Below, piece by piece: positions 16,579 through 25,510 of a stretch of DNA of 64,000 bases. Position 1 is the first letter of the stretch. Each line of letters starts with the position of its first letter. The notes under the pieces are model-generated. The model worked only from the letters and a program-made list of their open reading frames with translations. It was not told the DNA's origin and did not search any database. The stretch comes from Candidatus Eisenbergiella merdigallinarum (GTDB lineage: Bacteria > Bacillota > Clostridia > Lachnospirales > Lachnospiraceae), in assembly GCA_019119355.1 (NCBI GenBank), contig DWXE01000006.1:100260-164259 (forward strand), given 5' to 3'. A program made the position numbers and the translations under genes.

Positions 16579-17866
16579 TATCACAAAAGAACACCTTATA
16601 GTCTTCTTCTGTAAAAGGGATACCTAACGTATCCTGCTCTGCCTTCATGCTTACGGGTTTCACAAACTCCCATATTTCAGTTAATATAGTGCAATCATAT
16701 ATGGGCTCAGCTTGGGTTACATATACTTCTTTTGTAAAATCCGGAGATGAGTGTCCCAGATATTCCGATACTGCTTTCATATTGATCTCATTATGCTCTA
16801 AGACGCTCGCGTACATATGCCTTAAATCATGCCAATGTATTTCTTTTAATCCGCACATCCTAGTTAACGCGTGGAAGGGGGAAATAAAACTTTTCCTGTT
16901 ATAAGGTGTGCCATCGCATTTGCAGCATATATAATCAAGATCCTTGAACGAGGGTACCCATTTCTTCTGGTGCTCATACCATGCGCGTTTTACAGCAATC
17001 TCATCAGCCACCCATTTAGCCAGAGGTATGCAGCGGATACTGTTGTCTGTTTTAACTTCGAGTTCACGGGTAGTGATCCCATGGTCACCCTCAACTCTGA
17101 TATCGCGTCCGAGCTGCCTGGATATATATAGTGCCAATGTCGTGAAATCAATGTCCGAATATTTTATGGCGATCGTCTCAGAAATGCGGATACCTGTCGT
17201 TACGGCAAGGAGTAAGGGCATGTACATCTCCGGAAAGCACTGTTTGCATGTGAAGAGCATGTTGCGGATCTCTGCTACAGTATACAGTTCAACCTCACGT
17301 TTCTTTGGCTTGGGAACATCTTTCGAAAGGTTCCTTAAAGCCAAAACACTGGGATTGATCGAAAGGAAACGGCTGCTCTGTGCGTAGGCAAAAAGCTGCC
17401 TGATCAATTTGATGCTCTGGTCTTTTACAGATGGGTAACGGATACCCTTTACCGTATCCTCAATAATACTGTGAGTCAGGGCCTCAAGCTTGGTATCTGC
17501 TCCAAAGCCTGGCAGCAGATAGTTGTACAGAATGTTTCTGGATGTCTGGAAGGAGTTATACCTGATACCTTTTTCTTCGATCATATGATAATACAGCCAA
17601 TAGTCAAAGAATTCCTTCACCGTGTATGAAAAAGGTATGTATTCTCCTTTTTCAAGTTCGGAGATCAGGACTTCCTTTGCCCTCCGCGCTTCTGCCTCAG
17701 TTTTATATCCACTCTTCTGCGTTGTATATTTATCTCCAGATTTAAAAAAAAGAGTAAAGCGGATCCGATACCTGCCTTTGTCTTTTGAAACGTCTCCCAT
17801 AAAACGATAACTGACGATCGGCCCGTAAAAGAACGTTGGATTGATATCCGGGGTTATCATTTTCAT
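16565..17866 (-). CDS. tyrosine recombinase/integrase A of the island
   Basis: The 433-residue integrase has an AP2-like arm-binding N-terminus, a SAM-like core-binding domain and the catalytic residues Arg in TTGIRISETIAI, HDLRHMYAS, LGHSSPDFTKEVY with the nucleophile Tyr. I start it at ATG 17866, which overlaps the stop of integrase B as ATGA. The track's 26 extra N-terminal residues would lie inside the upstream gene. It sits at the island's left edge, facing the chromosome. Having two integrases in tandem is unusual for Tn916-type elements and recalls Tn554 TnpA/TnpB. Confidence 0.88.
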   Translation of the reverse strand: MKMITPDINPTFFYGPIVSYRFMGDVSKDKGRYRIRFTLFFKSGDKYTTQKSGYKTEAEARRAKEVLISELEKGEYIPFSYTVKEFFDYWLYYHMIEEKGIRYNSFQTSRNILYNYLLPGFGADTKLEALTHSIIEDTVKGIRYPSVKDQSIKLIRQLFAYAQSSRFLSINPSVLALRNLSKDVPKPKKREVELYTVAEIRNMLFTCKQCFPEMYMPLLLAVTTGIRISETIAIKYSDIDFTTLALYISRQLGRDIRVEGDHGITTRELEVKTDNSIRCIPLAKWVADEIAVKRAWYEHQKKWVPSFKDLDYICCKCDGTPYNRKSFISPFHALTRMCGLKEIHWHDLRHMYASVLEHNEINMKAVSEYLGHSSPDFTKEVYVTQAEPIYDCTILTEIWEFVKPVSMKAEQDTLGIPFTEEDYKVFFCDKKSR

Positions 17867-19050
17867 ACATGTAACCTCTCCGAATACGGAATCATAACGT
17901 CTATGACCTTTCTTGTATCCTCGTCTGCATCCATTATCCCACAATATACATTAAATGTTGTGAGCACGGATTTGTGTCCAAGGAGTTTGCTGATCTCTTC
18001 TAAAGGGACCCCTTTTTCAAGAAGCATCGTAGCAAATTGATGACGGAGGGTATGGAATGATATCTGTTGGACCCCGGCATACTTGCATACCCGGTGGATG
18101 GAAGCAAGAAGGGTATTTTTTGTTTTCCTTGTCCCATACACAGAAAGTGAGACATATTCCGTGTCAATCTTTTCTTGGCCCCTGGATACACAGTTCTTGA
18201 TTATGGATTCATTAAATGCTTTTTTCTTTTCCAATTCATCGAAAAGAAATGCAGGTATTTTTATAACCCGATAACTGTTTCCTTTGGGCTTTTTTTCCTC
18301 CATATAACAGGTATATTCAAAATGATCGTTACTGTCTGACAGGTTATAATTTGTCGTATACTGCCTTGATATACGGACAGTTTGCTTTTCTGCGTCGAAG
18401 TCTCCGTAACGGAGCCCCCTGATCTCGCCTGTTCTCAGCCCTGCAAATAAACCGAGCAGTATTTCAAAGTAATAACCAGGATGCTTAGAGGCTTCCTGCA
18501 CGATCTTTTTCAGATCATTTTTGTTTAACAGTTTGATCTTGGGAGACTTTCTTTTTACCGGTACGATCTCACTTCGGATATCTTTTGAAAAATACCCATA
18601 CTCATAGGCATCCCTTAGTATCCGTTTCATAAACTTCTGGGCTGTTTCACCAGCTGAATCACAAACGGGGATACAGTTTTCGATTATTTCGTTGACATAA
18701 TCTACGGATACATAGTTCAGGAGCACATCACGGCGTATATTAGGGAGGATCAGATGGTAGATCCCCCAAATGCCGATGGTCTTTGTGCTGGTGTCAGTGT
18801 TCGACAGAAAGATGTTTTTTGCCCAATATTCAATATATTCTTTGAAAGTGTATTGCATATTGGCAATGATTTTGATCCGCCTTAGATCAATTTCATATTG
18901 CGCATCATCTAATGCCTGGTATTTTTCCGCCTCTTTTTTTGTGGTAAAACCTCCTTCCTGCGTATATGATATAGTAAAGTTATTCATATTGACAGAACGC
19001 TTTACATACATCCAACTGTTGTTTACAAAGCGAACGCTTCCATTCTCCAT
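17863..19050 (-). CDS. tyrosine recombinase/integrase B of the island
   Basis: The 395-residue protein has an arm-binding N-terminus (ISYTQEGGFTTKKEAEKYQA) and catalytic motifs FAGLRTGEIRGL, HTLRHQFATML and LLGHKSVLTTFNVY, so the Arg-His-Arg-His-Tyr set looks intact. ATG 19050 has GGAGG upstream, and the track's start is an in-frame TTG two codons earlier. It is translated in coupled fashion with integrase A. The two proteins are clearly different sequences rather than a recent duplication, so they may form a heteromeric recombinase. Confidence 0.87.
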   Translation of the reverse strand: MENGSVRFVNNSWMYVKRSVNMNNFTISYTQEGGFTTKKEAEKYQALDDAQYEIDLRRIKIIANMQYTFKEYIEYWAKNIFLSNTDTSTKTIGIWGIYHLILPNIRRDVLLNYVSVDYVNEIIENCIPVCDSAGETAQKFMKRILRDAYEYGYFSKDIRSEIVPVKRKSPKIKLLNKNDLKKIVQEASKHPGYYFEILLGLFAGLRTGEIRGLRYGDFDAEKQTVRISRQYTTNYNLSDSNDHFEYTCYMEEKKPKGNSYRVIKIPAFLFDELEKKKAFNESIIKNCVSRGQEKIDTEYVSLSVYGTRKTKNTLLASIHRVCKYAGVQQISFHTLRHQFATMLLEKGVPLEEISKLLGHKSVLTTFNVYCGIMDADEDTRKVIDVMIPYSERLHV

Positions 19051-19149
19051 TATCAACCTCCGTAAGCGTTAACAAGTAAGAATGATAGTCGTGTAAATTG
19101 TACTATAGGTTTTAATGGATGTCAAAACATAGTGATTCGTAACGTTTTG

Positions 19150-19329
19150 TTATGCTCCGTTCAGCCACTGGTCAAAGCTGGCTTTAGGGATCCTGTAGTT
19201 ATCACCGACTTTGATTACACGGAAAGGCCCTTCATCCTTGTAGGCGTTCTTTATAAATTCATATGCTTTAGAACGGCTGACACCAAGAATGTCCTTCACT
19301 TCTGCAACACTGTAAACTCTGGATTCCAT
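19150..19329 (-). CDS. excisionase-like MerR/AlpA-type HTH protein
   Basis: The 59-residue protein MESRVYSVAEVKDILGVSRS... has the winged-helix excisionase layout (helix-turn-helix, then NYRIPKASFDQWL). Such proteins steer integrase towards excision. GAGGTG precedes ATG 19329; the track start 11 codons earlier lacks a ribosome site. It lies 99 nt upstream of integrase B on the same strand, the usual xis-int order. Confidence 0.85.
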   Translation of the reverse strand: MESRVYSVAEVKDILGVSRSKAYEFIKNAYKDEGPFRVIKVGDNYRIPKASFDQWLNGA

Positions 19330-19529
19330 ATATTCACCTCGCAATCCGGCAAATGGGTACAAATCAACGGTTCCTACAGAGAATATGACATTTTATTGAA
19401 TGCCGACCATTTTTTTTCGCTGATCATTACATGTGCTTAAGGAATAAAATGACAAAGCCCCATCCGAAAACTGCCATATGGCCGGTATTCAGACGGGGTG
19501 GATCATTTTGTCTTTTACAATTCCTATGT

Positions 19530-20693
19530 CTATTTTATTTTTTTCTGTTCTACTACTTCATGCTCGATTCCGTTGCCCTTCAGGTAATTGTTTAATTCCC
19601 GAAGGATGGCAAAATTTCCTCTGACGCGGAATGATACCTCAAAAATGGATTCCCTCTTTTCCAGTGCAGGCCTATCTGAAGATGTTTCGATATCGGAAGG
19701 GATTATCTTATCGTTGCAGGCGCTACAGGAATTCATATTAACATCAGGGGATTTATTGGATTTCTCCTGGTCCCACTCTTCATGGTCATACAGTTCCGGA
19801 GGAATATCAAAAACATCAGCATCATGGATGGCAGGCCCCTCAGTTGAAGCATGATTCTGCATTGCAAATGCTTCATGCTCTCTATTCATCTGTTCAAGCC
19901 TCTCCCTTTCTGCTTTTTCACGCTCCAGCCTTTCCTGTTCCTGACGTTCTCTCTCCAAACGTTCTTTTTCCAGCCGCTCCCTTTCCAGGCGTTCCTCTTC
20001 CAGTCTCTTTTCTTGCTGGAAGATGTTTTCCGCCCTTCTTTTGATCCGCCGGATAGTCTCCAGGATATCATCCGTCTTTTCGAAGTCCTCAAGGAATTCT
20101 GCAGCATCCAGTTTGATACTGATCCTGGCGTTCTCCGTCTCAACCGTTTCCCTGACCAGGGCAATATTCCGGTCATGTTCCGCCTGCTGTTTCTCCAGGG
20201 CTGCAGCCTGTGCCTCTACGTCCTCTTTGATGGACTTCAGGGTTTTCGTCAGGTTCATGAAATCCTTTTTTACAACCATCCTGGTAGCATATTCCGGACG
20301 CAGCCCATGAGCTTCTGCTGCCTCAGAGATCTTTTTCTCGGCAAATGCACGCTTTTTCTGCCGTTCCTTCTCTTCGTAGACATCAAGGGCATCGTTGAGC
20401 GGCTTTTCAACCTTCTGGACCATTTCAATCAGCTCATTGACCTCTTTGTCAAAAGAATCGATAGGCTCCATTGCTTCTTTCTTTTTCTCCTTACGGAATT
20501 TATCGAGTTTTACTCGAAAAGAAGCGAGTTCACTTTTGGCATTTTTGCAGCCTTTCTGTGTGTCCTCAGTTACAACCAGCTGCCTGTACTCGTTAAGCCT
20601 TCTGTCCAGTAAAGTCCTGATCTCTGCCGCGTTGAACCCCATTTCAGCCGGTTTTATTTCGCTTTTAAGTGTGAGGATGTTACTTTCTTCCAT
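19530..20693 (-). CDS. DUF1351-family phage/mobile-element protein
   Basis: The 387-residue protein begins LKSEIKPAEMGFNAAEIRTLLDRRL and has the DUF1351 fold followed by a long, highly charged Glu/Arg coiled coil at about 215-270 (repeats of LERERLEKERLE) and a C-terminal domain NFAILRELNNYLKGNGIEHEVV. DUF1351 proteins occur in phages and conjugative elements, often beside recombination genes, but their activity is unknown. No RecT or ERF partner is visible here; the next gene is a DNA ligase. An imperfect hairpin region lies between this gene and xis. Confidence 0.75.
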   Translation of the reverse strand: MEESNILTLKSEIKPAEMGFNAAEIRTLLDRRLNEYRQLVVTEDTQKGCKNAKSELASFRVKLDKFRKEKKKEAMEPIDSFDKEVNELIEMVQKVEKPLNDALDVYEEKERQKKRAFAEKKISEAAEAHGLRPEYATRMVVKKDFMNLTKTLKSIKEDVEAQAAALEKQQAEHDRNIALVRETVETENARISIKLDAAEFLEDFEKTDDILETIRRIKRRAENIFQQEKRLEEERLERERLEKERLERERQEQERLEREKAERERLEQMNREHEAFAMQNHASTEGPAIHDADVFDIPPELYDHEEWDQEKSNKSPDVNMNSCSACNDKIIPSDIETSSDRPALEKRESIFEVSFRVRGNFAILRELNNYLKGNGIEHEVVEQKKIK

Positions 20694-20823
20694 CTTTCTC
20701 TTCCTTTCTGCAGTTAATTATTATCAAACCTACAGAACGAATATGTCAGATAGATAGTTCATACAAAATGATGATTTAGATGTGTATCCTTTATGTATGG
20801 AAGAAAGCCAAATTCCACAATGG

Positions 20824-20852
20824 AAAGGCATCCCTTAACTGAGGATGCCTTT
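20824..20852 (-). terminator. terminator of the Ku-ligase operon
   Basis: AAAGGCATCC (20824-20833) and GGATGCCTTT (20843-20852) form a 10-bp stem with a 9-nt loop, about 60 nt past the ligase stop. The T run on the minus strand is short. Confidence 0.6.
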
Positions 20853-20913
20853 GAATCGGGATTAAGCTTATTTTACAACCCAATTTGCTGAAAAACACTT
20901 ATTTCGGTTTTTA

Positions 20914-21834
20914 TCAAGATACTACATCTTCCGGCGTCACATCCATCCGATATCCTTTAAATACAGGCTGCCTAAGAGCACCTTGTATATTCGGCATATA
21001 TTCAACTACGCATACATGATCCGGATACACCCATACTGCCTGTTCGTTCCCTGCCGGAATCAGATGGAATGGATTTTTACCAGAGACCCTGAGTCCTCTT
21101 ACGGCATCGTTTGTTACACCAGAAGTTACGTGTCCTTTATATACCAGCGTTTCGTGCCTGAATTTCGCCAGAATCAGGCTGTAAATATGCTTGCCTTTTG
21201 GGATGTACCCCGCAACTACGAAATCTTCATCTGCCATCCGCTTACATTTGATCCAGTCACGACTCCGCTTTCCCATCATATAGATACTATCTTTACGTTT
21301 TGCCACTATACCTTCCAACTCACGTTGATCAGCAGCATGGTAAAGGGCCTTCCCGTGTTCTTCAATATACCGTGATATAGCGATCCTCTCAGTTTCTGTG
21401 ACAATTTCCTGCAGGATCTGCTTACGGGTAGTCAGTGGCTCCCAGATCAATTCCTTTCCACTCATATATAAACAGTCGAATGCTACATAAACGGCCGGAA
21501 ATCTGGTAGTTTCCAATTCAATACGGTACTTATCAGTGAGGAATGTCCGCTTCTGAAGTGCATAGAAATCCGGCACTCCATCTTTTAGCACTACTATCTC
21601 CCCGTCCAGGATACAATTTGTACGTACATTTTTGTATATCCGTCCCAATTCCGGGAATCTGCTGTTGATCTGGAAGTTTCTTTTATTTCGGAGATCGACC
21701 TCCCCATGACCAAAATAGGCCAGGCAGCGGATCCCATCCAGTTTCAGCTCATATATCCAACGCTTGTCGTCGAAGGCCTGCTCCTGAGAAGCGATCAGCA
21801 TCGGACTTGCCCCTCTTGCTGAAAAAATATCCAT
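20914..21834 (-). CDS. ATP-dependent DNA ligase (LigC/LigD-ligase type) of NHEJ
   Basis: The 306-residue protein is a stand-alone ATP-dependent ligase. The adenylated lysine is in YELKLDGIRCLAY, the second motif region is in LDGEIVVLKDGVPDF, and IVAKRKDSIY plus DWIKCKRM correspond to motifs IV-V, followed by an OB-fold. It lacks the polymerase and phosphoesterase domains of mycobacterial LigD. Its ATG overlaps the Ku stop by one nucleotide (TAATG), so the two are a classic bacterial NHEJ pair. Location within a mobile element is the unusual point. Confidence 0.9.
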   Translation of the reverse strand: MDIFSARGASPMLIASQEQAFDDKRWIYELKLDGIRCLAYFGHGEVDLRNKRNFQINSRFPELGRIYKNVRTNCILDGEIVVLKDGVPDFYALQKRTFLTDKYRIELETTRFPAVYVAFDCLYMSGKELIWEPLTTRKQILQEIVTETERIAISRYIEEHGKALYHAADQRELEGIVAKRKDSIYMMGKRSRDWIKCKRMADEDFVVAGYIPKGKHIYSLILAKFRHETLVYKGHVTSGVTNDAVRGLRVSGKNPFHLIPAGNEQAVWVYPDHVCVVEYMPNIQGALRQPVFKGYRMDVTPEDVVS

Positions 21835-22622
21835 TATGCTGTTCCTTGTGTTTTATGCTTTTCATTTCCAGTAAGTTCAAGACTTTTTTGTAACGCTTCC
21901 ATGAGATCAATGACATTAGACGGACCATTGGTATCCACAGCGACAATTTCCTGTCCCTGGATCTTTTTGGTTATTGCTGCCCTGAGCCGTTCCTGGTATT
22001 CATCGTGGAAATCAGAGGCATCAAAAGGTTTTGTCATGTTTTCGATTAACATTTTCGCCATATTCAATTCATTTTCATCCAGTTTCATTTTGGGTACAGT
22101 TTTCGGCATGGCAGTAATCTCATCTTGATAAAAGAGAGTTTTTACGATGATTCCATCCTTGGTTGGATACAGTACCAGCAGTTTTTCACTTGTCCCCATG
22201 ACTGTTTTCGCTATCGCTACCTTTTTTTGGGATAGCAGCGACTGACGAAGTAGTTCAAAGGCTTTTTCCGCCCCAGCTTCCGGCATGGCATAATAATCCC
22301 TTTCATAATAGATCATATTGACCTCTGACATTTTGGCAAACTGAAGGATATGGATGGTTTTGTCTTTTTTCGTTTTTATCTTTTCAAGCTCCTCATTGGT
22401 CATAACGACATATTTACCTTTTTCATATTCGTAGCCTTTAATGATATCTTCGCTTTTAATTTCCTTATCACAATGACGGCAATACTTTTTATACTGGATG
22501 CGCTCTTTGCTTTCCCTGCAAAGCTGGTTAAAGTGTATATCATTATCTACTGTCGTTTTATATAAGCCTACAGGAATTAACACAAGCCCCATGGATATGC
22601 TGCCTCTATGTGCAACTGCCAT
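21834..22622 (-). CDS. ku: bacterial Ku DNA-end-binding protein
   Basis: The 262-residue protein starts MAVAHRGSISMGLVLIPVGLY, the typical bacterial Ku N-terminus, and contains the conserved core KKYCRHCDKEI ... DIIKGYEYEKGKYVVMT. Ku homodimers encircle broken DNA ends and recruit the partner ligase. The C-terminal tail (about 210-262) is short and only mildly basic. GAGGTG precedes the start. It may help circularise or protect the element's DNA, or repair the host chromosome; the sequence does not say which. Confidence 0.93.
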   Translation of the reverse strand: MAVAHRGSISMGLVLIPVGLYKTTVDNDIHFNQLCRESKERIQYKKYCRHCDKEIKSEDIIKGYEYEKGKYVVMTNEELEKIKTKKDKTIHILQFAKMSEVNMIYYERDYYAMPEAGAEKAFELLRQSLLSQKKVAIAKTVMGTSEKLLVLYPTKDGIIVKTLFYQDEITAMPKTVPKMKLDENELNMAKMLIENMTKPFDASDFHDEYQERLRAAITKKIQGQEIVAVDTNGPSNVIDLMEALQKSLELTGNEKHKTQGTA

Positions 22623-22785
22623 ACAATCACCTCTGATCTTTTTAAATAGTATCTGTCAAATGAACAAAAATATGTATATAGACAGATTCCTCTTAATGAC
22701 ATCAAAGGCCTATAGAATATCCTTCGTTTCTTCTATAGACATTCCGGAATTGTTACCTTTTCCTCTGGTGCTTTAGCTTAACGGA

Positions 22786-22794
22786 TGGTATAAT
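22786..22794 (+). promoter_or_regulatory. extended -10 promoter of the following hypothetical gene
   Basis: TGGTATAAT (22786-22794) is a TGn-TATAAT extended -10, with no good -35 at the expected spacing. It lies 43 nt before the ATG at 22838. Confidence 0.55.
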
Positions 22795-22837
22795 AGCTAT
22801 ATTGCATATATGTGGAATACAAGGAAAGGGATATGAC

Positions 22838-23422
22838 ATGGACCTAAGTTTATATAATGAGAATCAGATTGCACTGTTGGAAGATCTCACCAAAAGGACT
22901 GCTGCCGGCACTATAAATTGGGAAGATGTCTCATATAATCCAATAGGTGTACTTGTAGATGAGAAGGATGACGGGACCTGTGAATATATCCTAACCCATA
23001 TCATATCATGTACAACAGATCTTTCTGGCATCATTCTTGATATCGAGCTTTCAGAGAACCTTGATATACTTACCGGAAAAGGTGACGTATTCGTGACAGT
23101 AACAAAATCAGGCGTTGCTGGGTTCGACGAGATCAATATTTCATTATCCGAAGATCCAGATTATGAGGGCAAAACAGTTGAACAGCTATATGAAACCTAT
23201 AAAGATCACCCTGTAGTTTTATTTTCGAATGCACTGATTAACAGATTGCATAACCTGGATAAAGTTCAGGATTCGTTCGATTGGGCTTCGTATACGAATC
23301 AGGACATCCCCGTGAGAATTAAAAAAATATCGCTGTTCAAATTGGGGATGTCGCTATTTGAAGCGAAAGACGTTTTAGGATTCCATAAATGTGTTATTGG
23401 TCCGATTTTGAAATCATTTTGA
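22838..23422 (+). CDS. hypothetical protein
   Basis: I do not recognise this 194-residue protein. It is acidic, has no signal peptide or membrane segment, and looks like a soluble alpha/beta protein; the N-terminal half contains NWEDVSYNPIGVLVDEK and the C-terminal end is KCVIGPILKSF. The start at ATG 22838 is supported by GGAAAGGGA upstream and a promoter, and the 12 earlier residues in the track lack a ribosome site. It is the only rightward gene in this part of the element, divergent from ku, and ends in a strong terminator, so it is a single-gene unit. Confidence 0.7.
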   Translation: MDLSLYNENQIALLEDLTKRTAAGTINWEDVSYNPIGVLVDEKDDGTCEYILTHIISCTTDLSGIILDIELSENLDILTGKGDVFVTVTKSGVAGFDEINISLSEDPDYEGKTVEQLYETYKDHPVVLFSNALINRLHNLDKVQDSFDWASYTNQDIPVRIKKISLFKLGMSLFEAKDVLGFHKCVIGPILKSF

Positions 23423-23425
23423 AAT

Positions 23426-23459
23426 AAAATCCCCGTACGTCTCCGTATGGGGATTTTTT
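23426..23459. terminator. strong terminator, probably bidirectional
   Basis: AAATCCCCGTACG pairs with CGTATGGGGATTT (13 pairs including one G-T) around a tetraloop, with Ts on the plus strand and As before the stem. It separates two convergent genes. Confidence 0.85.
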
Positions 23460-23477
23460 ATGAGGCATCCAGTCGGC

Positions 23478-24500
23478 TTACCAGGCGACTGCTATATCGA
23501 TTTGCGTAGGATTTGCGTAGATAAAATCTCCGGTATCAGCCACAATACAGGTACCAAGACTGCTTTCGACAAGACTGCCTCTCGGTCTGAGGTTCAGATC
23601 AGCTGCACACATGATATATGATCCCAGCATTTTACATCCGTCTTCTCTTATCCAGTATGGATATTCCTCTTCCGAAAAACCGGCTTTTCTCATGATCCTG
23701 ACCACACCGGACATATTGAGGTTATAATAGGTCTCCTTTCCACTAGGGCCGAGCACAGTCCCATTATGCCTGTTCAACACACCAGGCCGGACGGTTTCCT
23801 TCTGATTGGTTCTGTTGCTTTCCTTTTTCAGGCTCGTCCTCAATACTGTAGCCTTTTCCCTGAGTTGATCTGCTTCTTTTATGAGCAGATCATCACTGCT
23901 CGCAATCAAGATCCCATCGTCCCCTTCCGGTTCTCCCATATATGGCTCCGCATCCGTGACGATACGGGCATAGCTGACCTCGGATTCCTTGACCCAGCCG
24001 TGTTCTTTATTTCCGGAACTGTCAGTAACATAGGTGATCTCGATCCAGCCATCTTTTGATCCCCATACATCCAAGTCATCCGTAGAAACTGTCGGTTCGG
24101 TTGCACCGGCTTTCCTTTCCGCTAAAACAGTCGCTCCAGCATCTGGCTCTGCGTATATGGATATGTCCTTGTCCGCCGCTATTCCGTCCTGTGACGTAAC
24201 ATCTTCCAGTATCTCATCGGAATTATCGAGCCAGGATGCTTTCATGTATCCGGTATACCCTCCGGAGAATACTTTTACATAACTACCGTCTTCACCGATG
24301 ACACGGCAGACACCTCCTTCCGGAACAAAGGCTATTTTTATTGAGTTCTGGTCTGCTTCCTCGTAAATATAGCAGTCGTCATAAGCACAGGCGTAAAAGT
24401 ATGAGGCCCCGGCAGCATATGAATCAACCGCTGGCATCATACCTACCAGGAGCGATACGCACATGGATGGTATAAGGGCTTTTAAGTGTCTGCCTTTCAC
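23478..24500 (-). CDS. secreted protein with SH3-like and 3D-like domains
   Basis: Read from GTG 24500, the 340-residue protein has a signal peptide (basic KGRHLK, hydrophobic IPSMCVSLLVGMMPAV, cleavage near SYA-AGA). Two SH3b-like segments follow (IYEEADQNSIKIAFVPEGGVC and IYAEPDAGATVLAERKAG) and a C-terminal region with CIVADTGDFIYAN that resembles the 3D (Asp-box) domain of cell-wall hydrolases. The GTG overlaps the stop of the upstream gene as GTGA and uses the GGGAGG inside it; the track's ATG lies upstream in that gene. It may act on the cell wall during transfer. Confidence 0.7.
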   Translation of the reverse strand: MKGRHLKALIPSMCVSLLVGMMPAVDSYAAGASYFYACAYDDCYIYEEADQNSIKIAFVPEGGVCRVIGEDGSYVKVFSGGYTGYMKASWLDNSDEILEDVTSQDGIAADKDISIYAEPDAGATVLAERKAGATEPTVSTDDLDVWGSKDGWIEITYVTDSSGNKEHGWVKESEVSYARIVTDAEPYMGEPEGDDGILIASSDDLLIKEADQLREKATVLRTSLKKESNRTNQKETVRPGVLNRHNGTVLGPSGKETYYNLNMSGVVRIMRKAGFSEEEYPYWIREDGCKMLGSYIMCAADLNLRPRGSLVESSLGTCIVADTGDFIYANPTQIDIAVAW

Positions 24501-25096
24501 TTTCCGCCCCTCCCTGTACAGATCCCATCCGGCCTCAGGCTGTTTACAGCCCATGTGACATCATTTTCAAGCAGCACTGCTCCCTTTACAAGAGTTTGCC
24601 TGCTGAAATCAGAAAGGAATGCGTTGCGTCCTTTCCCAAGGTAACCGCAGATCATATCAACGGTCATCTCGGCATTTTCCACCTGGCTGCTGATAGGGGT
24701 ATCGTTGTCGACATCGTACCATCCAGAAATGGATTCATGGATGCTTTCTAACGTGCACTCCCCTTCCGCATCCCTGCTCAGGCAATGCACCAGAGCGGTG
24801 TACAGTGCGCGCTCAGCGTCATTGGCAGACCTGCACATACGGATCTTGTGCACGTCTATGGAATCGATGGGGAGAATGCGGTTTTCCCATCCGCGCTTGA
24901 CCATGACCTCATCACAGGCAAGCTCGATCAGGTTCAGATTCTCCTGCGCAAGGCGGGATGCTTTCGCACGCAGCTTCTTTACCTCTCTTTTTCTCAGTGC
25001 CTCATTGGCAGCGCAAACAGCGGCTCCTCCCGCAAGGATCGTAAATGCCAGTTTAGGCATGTTTTTTTTCAGGTTGATTCTGTCCAGCAGATCCAT
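24497..25096 (-). CDS. hypothetical membrane-anchored protein
   Basis: The 199-residue protein has a single N-terminal hydrophobic segment (LAFTILAGGAAVCAANEAL), then a basic coiled-coil stretch (KREVKKLRAKASRLAQEN) and a soluble domain I do not recognise. ATG 25096 has AAGGAGG upstream; the track start 25 codons earlier has none. It is translationally coupled to the secreted SH3-like protein, so the two may act together at the envelope. Confidence 0.65.
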   Translation of the reverse strand: MDLLDRINLKKNMPKLAFTILAGGAAVCAANEALRKREVKKLRAKASRLAQENLNLIELACDEVMVKRGWENRILPIDSIDVHKIRMCRSANDAERALYTALVHCLSRDAEGECTLESIHESISGWYDVDNDTPISSQVENAEMTVDMICGYLGKGRNAFLSDFSRQTLVKGAVLLENDVTWAVNSLRPDGICTGRGGK

Positions 25097-25410
25097 TCCT
25101 CTGCCTCCTTCCTTTATGGTTTGAGAGTAATATGCAAGAAACCATTTCGGGAAAAGCTGATTTTTTCGCATTGTTTGACATCAGCACTCCAGGTATCTTT
25201 TTGCGGATACGGAAAAGATGTGTTAAGACATAGACAGGACATGAGATACAGTCCTTCGCCGGTTCAGGTGAATATATGATTTCCTTTTCTTTCTTGTCAG
25301 CAGGGCGGCGATCTTGGGATTTGCTGCCTTGCATTATTTGTAAATGTTCGGGGGGATCGGATGTTTGGGCTTCACCAGCAGGACAAACATTTTTCTGTCC
25401 CGCTCTTTTT

Positions 25411-25439
25411 ATGACAAAGAATTTTAGATGTGCTATATT
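25411..25439 (+). promoter_or_regulatory. promoter inside the element's non-coding region
   Basis: ATGACA (25411-25416), 17 nt, TATATT (25434-25439), with TG one base before the -10. This is five of six at each hexamer plus an extended -10, and no ORF follows. Confidence 0.55.
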
Positions 25440-25445
25440 ATTGTT

Positions 25446-25510
25446 AGGGCAAAGAAAGACAGCCCTTCCGCCGGTGTGAGGCGGATGCGATTTTCCTTTT
25501 TCCTTTTCTT
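25446..25510 (+). ncRNA. candidate small RNA
   Basis: Just downstream of the promoter at 25411, GGGC(11 nt)GCCC and CCGCC(7 nt)GGCGG make two adjacent hairpins, followed by the T-rich run ATTTTCCTTTTTCCTTTTC. This resembles a short regulatory RNA ending at a U-rich terminator. Nothing encoded is apparent. The target is unknown; control of element replication or transfer is one possibility. Confidence 0.35.
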
